This document shows positions 34,325 through 44,543 of a stretch of 64,000 nucleotides of DNA, one piece after another. The position numbers were made by a program, and so were the translations under genes. Every line of letters starts with the position of its first letter. The first letter of the stretch is position 1. The notes below the pieces were generated by a model. It was not told the origin of the DNA. It saw nothing but the letters and a program-made list of their open reading frames with translations, and searched no databases. Source of the DNA: Desulfobacterales bacterium (GTDB taxonomy: Bacteria > Desulfobacterota > Desulfobacteria > Desulfobacterales > Desulfosalsimonadaceae); contig JAGXKN010000002.1 in NCBI GenBank assembly GCA_018335195.1, forward strand, positions 1 to 64,000. Direction: 5' to 3'.

Positions 34325-35455
34325 ATGTGTCGTTTGGTCGCAATCACCAGTGAAACCCCGGTATCGCCCATGACCGCCCTGAACGCGCTGGACGTGATGC
34401 GCGAGGGCCATGACGGCTCCGGGATCGGGCTGTTTTTGCGGGACCTGGGCGGTCCGCTGGAGGAAATGAAAAACGAGCCCATTTTGTCCGGAATTTTCAC
34501 GGAAGAAGGCATCCGGCGGCTGGACAGCTATATGATTGATATGGGGTTTTTGACCAAGTACAAGATTTCCATCCGGCTGCCAAAGGTGCCGCCGCCGGGC
34601 GTGCCCAGGCGGGACATGTACCTGGTCCGGGCCTATGAGTATCCCGAGGAATGGGAGGACCTGCCCCAGGCCGAAAAAGAGGCCCGCCTGGTGACCGTCC
34701 GACTGGCCCTCCAGGAAATGGGCCGGGAAAAGGGGGACATGATCGTGTTTTCCTTCTGGCCGGATACCATCATGATCAAGGAAATCGGCGACCCCCTGAC
34801 CGTGGGCAAATACCTGGAACTGGGCCGGGAAAACTTAAACGCCCGGATCATAATGGCCCAGGGGCGGCAGAACACCAATTACGCCATTGACCTGTATGCA
34901 TGCCATCCTTTTTTCATCCAGGGCTTTTCCACCATGACAAACGGTGAGAACACGGCTTTCGTGCCGATCCGGGAATATTTGAGCTCCCGTGGGGAGCCCG
35001 GATATACTGGATTTTATTCCGACTCCGAGGTCTTCGTGCACATCCTGCATTACACTCTGAAACACCTGGGCATGGGCGTGGAGGCCTACAAGCACGTGAT
35101 CACCCCTCTGCAGGACGGGGACCTGGAAGCCCATCCCAACGGGGAGTTTTTAAAGCACATGAAGCGCACCTGCCGCAAACTGATCATCGACGGCCCCAAC
35201 TGCGTGATCGGCGTGCTGCCGGACAACACCATGTTCATGGCCCAGGACCGCAAGAAGTTGCGCCCCGGCGTGGTGGGGGGAAAGCCGGGCACTTACGTGT
35301 TTTCCTCCGAGATCTGCGGCCTGGATTACATTCTGCCGGATCGGGACAAGCACTCGGATTTTCAACCCATGCACCTGGATACGGCGGTCGTCAGACCCGA
35401 TCGCCGGGAGGTCGATATATGTCAGCAGATGCAAAGATTACCCCGTCTACATTAA
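34325..35455 (+). CDS. Glutamate synthase amidotransferase subunit (archaeal-type, class II glutaminase)
   Basis: A 376-residue glutamine amidotransferase domain made as a separate polypeptide. The mature nucleophile would be Cys2 (MCRLVAIT), and REGHDGSGIGLF contains the conserved class II loop. It releases ammonia from glutamine for the FMN subunit. In most bacteria this is the N-terminal part of GltB; here the large subunit is split as in archaea. GGGGA lies about nine bases before the ATG. The next gene starts 37 bases before this one stops, so subunits are coupled. A sigma-54 promoter lies directly upstream, so expression probably responds to nitrogen status. Confidence 0.9.
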   Translation: MCRLVAITSETPVSPMTALNALDVMREGHDGSGIGLFLRDLGGPLEEMKNEPILSGIFTEEGIRRLDSYMIDMGFLTKYKISIRLPKVPPPGVPRRDMYLVRAYEYPEEWEDLPQAEKEARLVTVRLALQEMGREKGDMIVFSFWPDTIMIKEIGDPLTVGKYLELGRENLNARIIMAQGRQNTNYAIDLYACHPFFIQGFSTMTNGENTAFVPIREYLSSRGEPGYTGFYSDSEVFVHILHYTLKHLGMGVEAYKHVITPLQDGDLEAHPNGEFLKHMKRTCRKLIIDGPNCVIGVLPDNTMFMAQDRKKLRPGVVGGKPGTYVFSSEICGLDYILPDRDKHSDFQPMHLDTAVVRPDRREVDICQQMQRLPRLH

Positions 35456-37053
35456 ATCTCAAGGACCTGCCGTGGCAGATCGCATGGAGCAGGGAAAAAT
35501 GCACCCTGTGCGGTCAGTGCACGGCGGTCTGCCCGGTCAATGCTATTGAACCGGGCGTGTTCCGCAAGCGGAGCGTGGATGTGGACATCAACGCCCCTTA
35601 CCAGTCCGGAAGCGGATTCAAGGTATATCACGGCATCCGCCAACGCACGGCGCCCGCCTATCACTGCGTGGGTTGTGGCATGTGCGCCATGGTCTGCCCC
35701 AATGACGCGATCATGCCTTATCGAAGCGACGAGGCGGACAAGCTGCGGTTTCATTTGGATCAGGGCGGCCAGCCCGAGCGGCGCGGCGGGCGGAGAAACG
35801 CGCCCGGCGGCGTGCTCGACCAGATCAAGTTCACCCGGATTTCCATGCTCACGGACCCGGCCCTGGATGCCGGCCGGCACGAGTTTGATATGCGCACCCT
35901 GCTCGGCCGCATACTGCCGCCGGAGCAGAACATGCAGCAGGTGCTGGAAAACGGGTGGATTCCGCCGGTGCGCGAAATCTATCCCCTGATTATCGGGGGA
36001 ATGTCATTCGGGGCGCTTTCTCCACCCATGTGGGAAGGCCTGCAGATGGGCGTGGCCTACCTCAATGAGGAAATGGGCATGCCGGTGCGTATCAGTACCG
36101 GCGAGGGCGGATGCCCGCCGCGGCTGCTGCGCTCACGCTTTCTGCGCTACGTGATCCTGCAGATCGCCTCGGGGTATTTCGGATGGGACGAGATCATCCA
36201 CGCTATTCCGGAAATGAAGGTGGATCCCTGCGCCATTGAAATCAAGTACGGCCAGGGGGCTAAGCCCGGAGACGGCGGCCTTCTGATGTGGCACAAGGTC
36301 AACCAGCTGATTGCCGCCATCCGCGGTGTGCCCATGGGAGTCAATCTGCCGAGCCCGCCCACTCACCAGACCAAGTATTCCATCGAGGAGGCCGTGGCCA
36401 AGATGATCCAGTCCATGTACATGGCCTGGGGCTTCCGGGTGCCGGTGTATCCCAAGATCTCGGGCACATCCACGGCCCTGGCGGTGTTAAACAATCTTTC
36501 GCGCAATCCATATGCGGCGGGCCTGGCCATAGACGGCGAAGACGGGGGCACGGGCGCGGCCTACAACGTATCCATGGATCATATGGGTCATCCCGTTGCA
36601 AGCTGCCTGCGTGACTGCTACCTGAACCTGGTCAGCCTGGGCCAGCAGAATGAGATTCCGCTGTTTGTGGGCGGCGGCATCGGAAAAAACGGCAACCTGG
36701 CGGCCAATGCCGCGGCCTTGATGATGCTCGGGGCCAGCGGCGTGCAGGTTGGCAAGTACGTGATGCAGGCGGCCGCAGGATGTCTGGGCTCGGAGACAAG
36801 GCGGTGCAACATCTGCAACATCGGGCTGTGCCCGAAGGGAATTACTTCCCAGGACCCCAGGCTTTACCGCAGGCTGGATCCCGAGGATGTGGCCCGGCGG
36901 CTCGTGGACATGTACGTGTCTTTTGATACGGAGCTGCGCAAGATCGTCGCGCCCCTGGGCCGTTCCACGTCCCTGCCCATCGGTATGTCCGATGCCCTGG
37001 CGATTTCGGACAAGGCGGCCGCAGACCGGCTGCAGATCAAGTATGTGGTATAG
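35419..37053 (+). CDS. Glutamate synthase FMN/ferredoxin subunit (archaeal-type GltB central part)
   Basis: A 544-residue protein. Residues 20-110 carry two [4Fe-4S] ferredoxin motifs (CTLCGQCTAVCP; CVGCGMCAMVCP). Residues 150-520 are the FMN-binding glutamate synthase domain (STGEGGCPPRLL; EIKYGQGAKPGDGG; DGEDGGTGAAYNVS) with the [3Fe-4S]-type cysteine set CNICNIGLCPKG near the end. It adds ammonia to 2-oxoglutarate and reduces the imine to glutamate. The ferredoxin part suggests electrons come from ferredoxin or from the next subunit. It overlaps the amidotransferase gene and is followed 55 bases later by the third subunit. Confidence 0.93.
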   Translation: MSADAKITPSTLNLKDLPWQIAWSREKCTLCGQCTAVCPVNAIEPGVFRKRSVDVDINAPYQSGSGFKVYHGIRQRTAPAYHCVGCGMCAMVCPNDAIMPYRSDEADKLRFHLDQGGQPERRGGRRNAPGGVLDQIKFTRISMLTDPALDAGRHEFDMRTLLGRILPPEQNMQQVLENGWIPPVREIYPLIIGGMSFGALSPPMWEGLQMGVAYLNEEMGMPVRISTGEGGCPPRLLRSRFLRYVILQIASGYFGWDEIIHAIPEMKVDPCAIEIKYGQGAKPGDGGLLMWHKVNQLIAAIRGVPMGVNLPSPPTHQTKYSIEEAVAKMIQSMYMAWGFRVPVYPKISGTSTALAVLNNLSRNPYAAGLAIDGEDGGTGAAYNVSMDHMGHPVASCLRDCYLNLVSLGQQNEIPLFVGGGIGKNGNLAANAAALMMLGASGVQVGKYVMQAAAGCLGSETRRCNICNIGLCPKGITSQDPRLYRRLDPEDVARRLVDMYVSFDTELRKIVAPLGRSTSLPIGMSDALAISDKAAADRLQIKYVV

Positions 37054-37108
37054 AAAAAAAGCTCGAATTTCGATATTCGAATTTCGAATTTTTCATAGAG
37101 GGGTGGAA
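37054..37108. repeat. Short AT-rich TTCGAA-type repeat between glutamate synthase genes
   Basis: The 55-base spacer contains tandem variants of CGAATTTCGA/TTCGAATTTCG, nearly palindromic. A ribosome site (AGGGG) follows. It may be a decayed small intergenic repeat; no function is assigned. Confidence 0.45.
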
Positions 37109-39481
37109 ATGACGGACCAGCAACGCTACCATCTGATATGCGGCCGGGAGGATGACATCCGGCTGGAATCCCGTGTGCTCGAAGAGCGGCTCCAGGATGC
37201 CGTGGCCCGTGGCAGCCGGCGAATCGAGGTGGAAGCCTGGGGCCAGCACGGCATCGGGGGCCGGCTTTGGCGCGCAGGCGACGACCCCCTGCACATCAGG
37301 GTAACCGGTCATTCCGGCCAGCGTCTGGGGGCCATGGGATTTCCCGGCACCCGGATTGAAAATATGGGCCCGGCTTCCGATGATGTGGGATGGCTCAATG
37401 CCGGGGCTGAGATCATCGTGCACGGCCACGGGTCAAACGGGGTGGCCAATGCCATGGCCCAGGGCAAGGTCTGCGTGGCCGGCAGCATCGGGGCCCGGGG
37501 CATGACCATGACCAAGCACAACCCGCGTTTTGCCCCCCCGGAACTCTGGGTGCTTGGGTCGGTGGGCGATTATTTCGGCGAATTCATGGCCGGCGGCGTT
37601 GCCGTAATCTGCGGCATCGAGGCCCAGACCCCGGGCAATATCCTGGGGTATCGGCCCCTGGTGGGCATGGTCGGCGGCAAGGTTTTTTTCCGCGGCCCGC
37701 ACGGCGGCTACAGCAAGAGCGATGCCAAGCTCATGCCCATCAGCGATGCGGACTGGCAGTGGCTCGTGGAAAACCTCTGGGAGTACCTGGAAGCCATCGG
37801 CCGGACCGAGCTTTATGACGAGCTGGCCGAGCGCGAACGGTGGCAGCTGATCACCGCGCGCACCCCGCAGGACAAGGTAATCCGCAAGACCCGTTCCATC
37901 TCCGAGTTTCGGCAGTCCGTCTGGAACCGCGAATTGGGTGCCGGCGGGCTGGTGGGGGACCTTACGGACATGGACATGAGCCCCATCCCGCTGATTACAA
38001 CCGGCGAACTGCGGCGGTTTGTGCCGGTATGGGAAAACCGGATGTATGCACCGCCGTGCGAGGCAAGCTGTCCCACCGGGATCCCGGTGCACGAACGGTG
38101 GCGGCTGGTTCGCGAAGGCAGGGTGGACGAGGCCGTGGACATGGCTCTGGCCTACACGCCTTTTCCTGCGGCGATTTGCGGATACCTCTGCCCCAATCTC
38201 TGCATGCAGTCCTGCACCCGGAACTCCGCATCCATGCCGTCGGTGGACATCACGCAGCTGGGGCGTGCCAGCATTGATGCAAAGGCCCCGGAACTGCCTC
38301 CTATAACCGGAAAAAAAGCGGCCGTAGTGGGTGGCGGTCCGGCCGGCATTTCCGTGGCCTGGCAGCTCCGGCAGGCGGGACATGAAGCTGTTGTTTTTGA
38401 CATGTCCGAACAACTCGGCGGCAAAATGCGGCATTTGATTCCCGAATCCCGAATCCCGAAGGAAGTGCTCGACGCCGAGTTCGAGCGCATCCGCTCCGTG
38501 CTTCCGCACGTAAATTTGCAGCAGGAGATGACCAAAGACGAAATCGAGCAGCTCAAGGCGGATTACGATTTCGTGGTGATTGCCGCAGGCGCGCGAAAAC
38601 CCCGCATATTGCCGGTTCCGGGCGTGGAGCGGACGGTTGCGGCAAATGATTTCCTGGCCCGGGCCAAGCGCGGGCGGATCGAACCGGGCCGCACCGTGGT
38701 GATCATTGGTGCGGGCAACGTTGGCTGCGATGCGGCCGTGGAAGCCGATCGCCTGGGCGCGGAAAACATCACCCTGATTGACGTGCAGGAACCGGCTTCC
38801 TTTGGCAGGGAACGCGAGCACGCAGAAGCCGCGGGTGCGAAATTCCGGTGGCCCTGTTATACCCGGGAGATTACCGAAGAGGGCGTGGTCCTGGAATCCG
38901 GAGAAGTGCTGCCCGCGGATACGGTGGTGGTTTCCATCGGCGACGTGCCGGACACGGAGTTTCTTCTGGACTCGGTGCAAATCGAAAACGGATTTGTCAA
39001 GGTCAACGCGCATTACCAGACCACGGATCCGAAAATTTTTGCCATTGGCGATATTGTCCGGCCCGGCCTGCTCACCGATGCCATTGGTGCGGGCCGCAAG
39101 GCCGCTGCCGCCATGGGCGAAATTGCCGGGGGCAGGCGCCCGGCTTCTGCTACCGGAATGGGCCCGGAATTGAATTCTGTCTCTGATGCGGGACTGCAAA
39201 TGATTGATACGTCCCGGGTTTCACTGGAATATTTTGATCCGCGGATTTCCGCCTTTTCCGGGGTGGAGCAGTGCGGCGCAAGCTGTGCATCATGCGGCAC
39301 CTGCCGGGACTGCGGCATCTGCGAGGCCATCTGCCCCAGGGGGGCCATATCCAGAAAACAATTGCCCGGGGCGGATTACGAGTACGTGGCGGATCCGGAT
39401 CTGTGCATCGGCTGCGGGTTCTGCGCCGGGGCCTGCCCGTGCGGGGTCTGGGCCATGCGGGAAAATGATCCGTTGAATTAA
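37109..39481 (+). CDS. Fusion of glutamate synthase GXGXG domain, GltD-like oxidoreductase and ferredoxin
   Basis: A 790-residue fusion. Residues 1-250 are the GXGXG beta-helix domain usually at the C-terminus of GltB (GAEIIVHGHGSNGVANAM; GSVGDYFGEFMAGG). Residues about 310-690 are the GltD small subunit: an N-terminal cysteine set (CEASCPTGIPV; CGYLCPNLCMQSC), FAD site GGGPAGISVAWQL and a pyridine nucleotide site VIIGAGNVGCDAAVEADRLG. The last 70 residues hold ferredoxin motifs (CRDCGICEAICP; CIGCGFCAGACPCG). The acidic IDVQ after the second glycine loop does not clearly favour NADPH. The ATG at 37109 has AGGGGTGG upstream. It passes electrons from NAD(P)H to the FMN subunit. Confidence 0.92.
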   Translation: MTDQQRYHLICGREDDIRLESRVLEERLQDAVARGSRRIEVEAWGQHGIGGRLWRAGDDPLHIRVTGHSGQRLGAMGFPGTRIENMGPASDDVGWLNAGAEIIVHGHGSNGVANAMAQGKVCVAGSIGARGMTMTKHNPRFAPPELWVLGSVGDYFGEFMAGGVAVICGIEAQTPGNILGYRPLVGMVGGKVFFRGPHGGYSKSDAKLMPISDADWQWLVENLWEYLEAIGRTELYDELAERERWQLITARTPQDKVIRKTRSISEFRQSVWNRELGAGGLVGDLTDMDMSPIPLITTGELRRFVPVWENRMYAPPCEASCPTGIPVHERWRLVREGRVDEAVDMALAYTPFPAAICGYLCPNLCMQSCTRNSASMPSVDITQLGRASIDAKAPELPPITGKKAAVVGGGPAGISVAWQLRQAGHEAVVFDMSEQLGGKMRHLIPESRIPKEVLDAEFERIRSVLPHVNLQQEMTKDEIEQLKADYDFVVIAAGARKPRILPVPGVERTVAANDFLARAKRGRIEPGRTVVIIGAGNVGCDAAVEADRLGAENITLIDVQEPASFGREREHAEAAGAKFRWPCYTREITEEGVVLESGEVLPADTVVVSIGDVPDTEFLLDSVQIENGFVKVNAHYQTTDPKIFAIGDIVRPGLLTDAIGAGRKAAAAMGEIAGGRRPASATGMGPELNSVSDAGLQMIDTSRVSLEYFDPRISAFSGVEQCGASCASCGTCRDCGICEAICPRGAISRKQLPGADYEYVADPDLCIGCGFCAGACPCGVWAMRENDPLN

Positions 39482-39616
39482 AGTTTTAAGTGGTTAAGCG
39501 GCTGGGTGGTTAGGTGAAATCTGTTGCGTCCGGCCGGGTATCGTGGTAATTTTGCGGGCTACCTGTTTGCGATTGATTTCTCAACATTGAACCCTGGATA
39601 TTGAATCCTGAATTTT
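39482..39616. repeat. Low-complexity intergenic repeat before carA
   Basis: The spacer starts with AAGTTTTAAGTGGTTAAG, which recurs in variant form at 62031-62064, and ends with phrases of the type ATTGAA...TGAATTTT. No promoter or terminator is convincing. carA has no evident Shine-Dalgarno site after it. Confidence 0.4.
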
Positions 39617-40753
39617 ATGAAAGCTTTGCTGGCATTAGAAGACGGCCGGGCATTTGCCTGCCGCAGCTTTACCGGGCCGGGGGAAACCTCGGGCGAGGTG
39701 GTGTTCAATACCGGCATGACCGGATACCAGGAGATCCTGACCGATCCGTCCTACCGGGGACAATTGGTGACCATGACTTATCCCTTGGTGGGCAACTACG
39801 GGGTGACCCCGGAAGACATCGAGTCAGACCGGGTGCAGGTGGCCGCATTTGTCATCCGGGAATACCAGGACAATTACAGCAACTTCCGGGCTTCGGGCAG
39901 CCTGGCCGATTACCTCAAGGACCACGGGGTCATGGGCGTGGATGAACTCGATACCAGAGCCTTAACACGGCACATCCGGCAGGCCGGTGCCATGCGTGCG
40001 TTTCTGTCCACTAACGACCTGGAGCCCAGGTCCCTGGCCGCGAGAGCCCGGCAGATCCCGAAAATGGTCGGCCAGGACCTGGTGCAGCATGTGACGGCCA
40101 GGCAGCCTTATTACTGGCAACACGGCGCACCGCAGCCCTGCCGGGCCGAAAGCCTGAATGAGGGCGTGTGGGACCGGCAAAACGATGCATACCGGGTGGT
40201 GGCCCTGGACTACGGGGTGAAGTACAATATCCTCCGGTGCCTGGAAAAAAACGGTTGCCAGATCCTTGTGCTGCCTGGGCGTACGGATGCGGACACGGTG
40301 CGCCGGCTGGTACCGGACGGCATTTTCCTGTCAAACGGGCCCGGCGATCCCGAGCCCCTGGGTTATGCGGTGGAAACCGTACGGAATCTGCTCGGCTACC
40401 GGCCGATATTCGGCATCTGCCTGGGCATCCAGCTTCTGGGGCAGGCCCTGGGCGGAAAAACTTTCAAGCTCAAGTTCGGCCACCACGGTGTGAACCAGCC
40501 GGTGCAGAACCTGGCCACCGGCCGCGTGGAGATCACTTCCCAGAACCACGGCTTTGCCGTGGACGCCGAAACCCTGGATGCAAACGCGGTGGAAGTGACC
40601 CACATCAACCTGAATGACAACACCCTGGAAGGTTTCTGCCACAGGCAGTATCCGCTGTTTACGGTCCAGTATCATCCCGAGGCCGCCCCCGGCCCCCATG
40701 ACGCCGGTTACCTGTTTGGCCAGTTTGCGCAGATGATGAAAGACAATCGATAA
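39617..40753 (+). CDS. carA: Carbamoyl-phosphate synthase small subunit
   Basis: A 378-residue class I glutamine amidotransferase subunit that supplies ammonia to CarB for arginine and pyrimidine synthesis. The N-terminal CarA domain is typical (GETSGEVVFNTGMTGYQEIL), and the catalytic triad is seen as the Cys in FGICLGIQLLGQ and the His/Glu in QYHPEAAPGP. Start MKALLALEDGRAF fits the family. The gene lacks a clear ribosome site. It follows the glutamate synthase genes by 135 bases and precedes carB by 176, so all may be on one long transcript rich in glutamine-using enzymes. Confidence 0.95.
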   Translation: MKALLALEDGRAFACRSFTGPGETSGEVVFNTGMTGYQEILTDPSYRGQLVTMTYPLVGNYGVTPEDIESDRVQVAAFVIREYQDNYSNFRASGSLADYLKDHGVMGVDELDTRALTRHIRQAGAMRAFLSTNDLEPRSLAARARQIPKMVGQDLVQHVTARQPYYWQHGAPQPCRAESLNEGVWDRQNDAYRVVALDYGVKYNILRCLEKNGCQILVLPGRTDADTVRRLVPDGIFLSNGPGDPEPLGYAVETVRNLLGYRPIFGICLGIQLLGQALGGKTFKLKFGHHGVNQPVQNLATGRVEITSQNHGFAVDAETLDANAVEVTHINLNDNTLEGFCHRQYPLFTVQYHPEAAPGPHDAGYLFGQFAQMMKDNR

Positions 40754-40929
40754 CCATGTCTGTAAACGATCCAAATCGAAATTCCACGTGTCCGGCATAC
40801 GGGATGCAGGAGATCTGTCTTTCCAAACCGATTTCGATCCCGATGGCGTCGAATGTCAACAAGCCGCCGCGCCGGAAGCTTATTTTTTGCGACGGCGGGC
40901 CTTATCTTTAATCTCCGGATTCATAAACA

Positions 40930-43900
40930 ATGCCGAAGCGTACCGACATTCACAAGATCCTGATCATCGGCGCCGGGCCCATTATCATCAGCCAGGCCTG
41001 CGAGTTCGACTATTCCGGCACCCAGGCGTGCAAGGCCTTAAAGGAAGAGGGCTACGAGGTGGTGCTGGTCAACTCCAACCCGGCCACCATCATGACCGAC
41101 CCGGAGATCGCCGATCATACTTATGTCGAGCCGATCACACCCGCGGCCGTGGAGATGATCATTGAAAAGGAGCGGCCGGATGCGCTGCTTCCCACCCTGG
41201 GCGGGCAGACCGGGCTGAATACCGCGGTGGCAGTGGCACAAAACGGGGTTCTGGAAAAATACGGCGTGAAGATGATCGGTGCCCGCCTGGATGCCATTCA
41301 CAAAGCAGAGGACCGGGAGCGATTCTGCCGGGCCATGGAAAGCATCAACTTGCGGATTCCTCAAAGCGGAATTGCCACGGACATGCACACGGCCCGGCGT
41401 ATTGCCGCAGATATCGGCTATCCGATCATCGTGCGGCCGAGCTTCACCCTGGGCGGCACCGGCGGGGGGGTGGCATACAACCCGGAGGACCTGGAAAACC
41501 TTGCCTCTGCCGGCCTGGATGCCAGCATGATCCACCAGGTGATGCTGGAGGAATCGGTGCTTGGGTGGAAGGAATACGAGCTGGAGGTGATGCGGGACAA
41601 AAATGACAACGTGGTGATCGTCTGCTCCATTGAAAACGTTGATCCCATGGGCGTGCATACCGGTGACAGCATCACCGTGGCCCCGGCCCAGACCTTGAGC
41701 GACGTGGAATACCAGGTCATGCGGGATGCCTCGATTGCCATTCTGCGGGAAATCGGGGTAGACACCGGCGGTTCCAACGTGCAGTTTGCCGTGAACCCGG
41801 ATGACGGCGAGATGATCGTGGTCGAAATGAATCCCCGGGTTTCGCGCAGTTCGGCCCTGGCCTCCAAGGCTACGGGCTTTCCCATCGCCAAGATCGCGGC
41901 CAAGCTGGCCGTGGGCTACACCCTGGACGAGATCCCCAATGATATCACGGGTGAAACCGTGGCCTCGTTTGAACCGGCCCTGGACTACTGCGTGGTCAAG
42001 ATCCCGCGCTGGACATTTGAAAAATTTTCCGAAGCAGAGGATCTGCTTACCACGTCCATGCGCTCTGTGGGCGAAACCATGGCCATCGGCCGGACCTTCA
42101 AGGAGGCGCTGCAAAAGGGGCTGCGTTCTCTGGAGATCGGCCGTCACGGATTCGGCGCAGACGGCAAAGACGAATCAGATTCGGAAAATCCGGTACTCTC
42201 GGTATCGGATATCGAGCAGATGCTGGCCAGGCCGACATCCAGGAGAATTTTTTACCTGCGCCAGGCGCTTGTCTCCGGCATGCCCGTGGAGGCCATATAC
42301 GAGCTTACCGGCATTGATCCGTGGTTTCTGCAACAGTTCGCACAGATCGTGGACATGGAACGGAAAATCGCGGCATCCGGCGGGGAGTTTGCCCCCGGGT
42401 TGCTGGAAAAGGCAAAGGCATACGGGTTTTCCGATTTTCAGATCGGCTTTTTGACCGGCCTGGGCGAAGACCACATCCGGCAGATGCGCAAATCCGAGGG
42501 TCTGCGCCCGGTTTACAAGCTGGTTGACACCTGCGCGGCGGAATTCGAGGCAGCCACCCCGTATTACTATTCCACTTATGAAGCCGAGGATGAGGCCCGG
42601 GTGTCTTCGTGCAAAAAGATTATGATCCTGGGCGGCGGACCCAACCGGATCGGTCAGGGCATCGAATTCGACTACTGTTGCGTGCACGCTTCATTTGCCT
42701 TAAAGGAGCTGGGCATTGAAAGCATCATGGTCAATTCCAACCCGGAAACCGTGTCCACGGATTATGACACCTCGGACAAGCTGTATTTCGAACCCCTGAC
42801 ACGCGAAGACGTGCTGCATATCGTGGAAACCGAAAAGCCCGACGGGGTGATCGTGCAGTTCGGCGGGCAGACGCCCCTGAACCTGTCTTTGCCGCTGCTT
42901 GCTGCGGGCGTAGCCATCATCGGCACCCATCCCGAAAGCATTGAACGCGCAGAGGACCGTCAGCATTTCCAGGCCATGTTAAATAAGGTCGGCCTGATTC
43001 AGCCGCCAAATGGCACGGCCCGATCCGTAGAAGAGGCCCTGGTGGAGGCCCGGCGCATCGGCTATCCGGTGATTGTTCGGCCCTCCTACGTGCTGGGCGG
43101 ACGGGCCATGAAAATCGTCTACAACGACGGGGAAATGGAAAACTATACGCGCCTGGCCATTGTGGCCTCGCCCGAGTACCCGGTGCTCATTGACAAATTC
43201 CTGGAGGATGCCGTGGAGGTGGATGTGGACGCGGTATCCGACGGTAACGTGACAGTGATCGGCGGGATCATGGAACATATCGAGGCCGCAGGTGTGCACT
43301 CGGGAGATTCGGCATGCGTGCTGCCGCCGTATAGCCTTGCTCAGGGGCAGATCGATGAGATCGCGGCAGCCACCCGGGCCATGGCGAAGGAACTCAACGT
43401 GGTCGGACTGATGAATGTCCAGTATGCCATCAAGGACGGCCGGCTTTATGTGCTGGAGGTCAACCCCAGGGCGTCGCGTACTGTTCCATTTGTCAGCAAG
43501 GCCACAGGCGTACCCCTGGCCCGGCTTGCCACCAAGGTGATGGTGGGCCGCAGCCTGGCGGATCTGGGATTCACCGAGCAGGTGCATCCGCTCCATATCT
43601 CGGTCAAGGAAGCGGTGCTGCCGTTTGACCGGTTTCCGGACGTGGACACCCTGCTGGGCCCGGAAATGAAATCCACCGGCGAGGTCATGGGCATTGATAC
43701 GGATTTCGGACGGGCTTATGCCAAGAGCCAGATCGCCGCAGGCCAGCACCTGCCCGCCCATGGGGCCGTTTTTATCAGTGTTCAGGACAGCGACAAGCAG
43801 GCGGTCCTGCCCGTAGCCCGGCAATTTGCCGATATCGGGTTTGAAGTCCTGGCCACCCGGGGCACCCGGTCGTTTTTCGAGGATAACGGGATTGAATGCC

Positions 43901-44160
43901 GAATGATCAACAAGGTATCCGCCGGCCGGCCCCACGTGGTGGATGCCATCATGAACCGGGAAATCCACTTGGTGATCAATACCGGCACCGGGGACCGGAC
44001 CCGCGAGGACGGCTATATGATCCGCCGGGCCGCCCTGAAGTTTAATATCCCCTATGCGACCACGATTGCCTGCGCGCGGGCCATGGGCCGCGGGATCGCC
44101 GCACTCGGGGACCGGGCACTGGGAGTGGCGCCCCTGCAGGAGTACCACAAGAGCAGTTAA
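40930..44160 (+). CDS. carB: Carbamoyl-phosphate synthase large subunit
   Basis: A 1076-residue synthetase of normal length. The two homologous halves, each with an ATP-grasp fold, are seen in [20 protein letters not shown] and [20 protein letters not shown]. The allosteric MGS domain covers the last 140 residues ([19 protein letters not shown]). It makes carbamoyl phosphate from bicarbonate, two ATP and ammonia channelled from CarA. The first motif has IIISQ where many relatives have IVIGQ, a mild change. No good Shine-Dalgarno site precedes the ATG. A 9-bp inverted repeat (44174-44214) lies just after the stop. Confidence 0.95.
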   Translation: MPKRTDIHKILIIGAGPIIISQACEFDYSGTQACKALKEEGYEVVLVNSNPATIMTDPEIADHTYVEPITPAAVEMIIEKERPDALLPTLGGQTGLNTAVAVAQNGVLEKYGVKMIGARLDAIHKAEDRERFCRAMESINLRIPQSGIATDMHTARRIAADIGYPIIVRPSFTLGGTGGGVAYNPEDLENLASAGLDASMIHQVMLEESVLGWKEYELEVMRDKNDNVVIVCSIENVDPMGVHTGDSITVAPAQTLSDVEYQVMRDASIAILREIGVDTGGSNVQFAVNPDDGEMIVVEMNPRVSRSSALASKATGFPIAKIAAKLAVGYTLDEIPNDITGETVASFEPALDYCVVKIPRWTFEKFSEAEDLLTTSMRSVGETMAIGRTFKEALQKGLRSLEIGRHGFGADGKDESDSENPVLSVSDIEQMLARPTSRRIFYLRQALVSGMPVEAIYELTGIDPWFLQQFAQIVDMERKIAASGGEFAPGLLEKAKAYGFSDFQIGFLTGLGEDHIRQMRKSEGLRPVYKLVDTCAAEFEAATPYYYSTYEAEDEARVSSCKKIMILGGGPNRIGQGIEFDYCCVHASFALKELGIESIMVNSNPETVSTDYDTSDKLYFEPLTREDVLHIVETEKPDGVIVQFGGQTPLNLSLPLLAAGVAIIGTHPESIERAEDRQHFQAMLNKVGLIQPPNGTARSVEEALVEARRIGYPVIVRPSYVLGGRAMKIVYNDGEMENYTRLAIVASPEYPVLIDKFLEDAVEVDVDAVSDGNVTVIGGIMEHIEAAGVHSGDSACVLPPYSLAQGQIDEIAAATRAMAKELNVVGLMNVQYAIKDGRLYVLEVNPRASRTVPFVSKATGVPLARLATKVMVGRSLADLGFTEQVHPLHISVKEAVLPFDRFPDVDTLLGPEMKSTGEVMGIDTDFGRAYAKSQIAAGQHLPAHGAVFISVQDSDKQAVLPVARQFADIGFEVLATRGTRSFFEDNGIECRMINKVSAGRPHVVDAIMNREIHLVINTGTGDRTREDGYMIRRAALKFNIPYATTIACARAMGRGIAALGDRALGVAPLQEYHKSS

Positions 44161-44264
44161 TCTGCGGGGGCTTGGCATCGGCCAAAAGTTGATTATTTTA
44201 AGACTGCCGATGCCCGGGAGGGTGTTTGGACAGAAAACAAAAGTGAATTGTGAAAATGGTAAGA

Positions 44265-44532
44265 GTTCACAGTTTACGGTTCACAGTTTACGGTTTACAG
44301 GTGATAAAGGCAGACCCGCCTGTCGGCAGGAAGCAAGCAAGATGTAATTACGGGTTCTTCTTTTGAGGAGTTGGAAGCCTGGGAAAAATCATTCAGATTA
44401 ACAATGCTTAAGATTTTCTCTGGTAGCGATGCAAAAGAACTGATTCGGGAAATAAAATCGATATCAAAATGCTGCAGGCATTAACGAATGCATTAAATAA
44501 AAACCGTGAACTGTAAACTGAGAACCGTGAAC
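44265..44532. repeat. Inverted pair of GTTCACAGTTTACG-type repeats flanking a gene remnant
   Basis: The left arm (44265-44296) holds two tandem 14-bp copies of GTTCACAGTTTACG and a partial third. The right arm (44501-44532) is an imperfect inverted copy built of AACCGTGAACTGTAAAC units. Inside are the palindrome CCTGTCGGCAGG (44319-44330) and a decayed coding fragment. The layout suggests a small mobile or once-mobile cassette between carB and purF. Confidence 0.65.
44308..44484 (+). pseudogene. Remnant of a four-helix-bundle (23S rRNA intervening-sequence/Avd-like) protein gene
   Basis: An open stretch without a good start codon reads SSFEELEAWEKSFRLTMLKIF and then diverges to a stop at 44482-44484. 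The F-x-x-L-x-x-W-x-K/x-x-x-L-x pattern is how four-helix-bundle (S23/IVP, PF05635-like) proteins begin; such proteins are normally about 115-125 residues. Only about 40 residues remain, and the second half does not match the family, so it is most likely truncated by deletion. It lies inside an inverted repeat pair (44265-44532). The family is known as rRNA intervening-sequence proteins and as relatives of the Avd protein of diversity-generating retroelements. No reverse transcriptase gene is near. Confidence 0.55.
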
Positions 44533-44543
44533 GGTTATTGAAA

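Noticed and set aside
37433-39199. Long antisense open frame opposite the GltD fusion
   Set aside because: High-GC codon shadow of a well-supported gene; the translated sequence has no domain features.
44174-44214. Perfect 9-bp inverted repeat after carB as an intrinsic terminator
   Set aside because: The loop is long (23 bases) and no T-run follows on either side.
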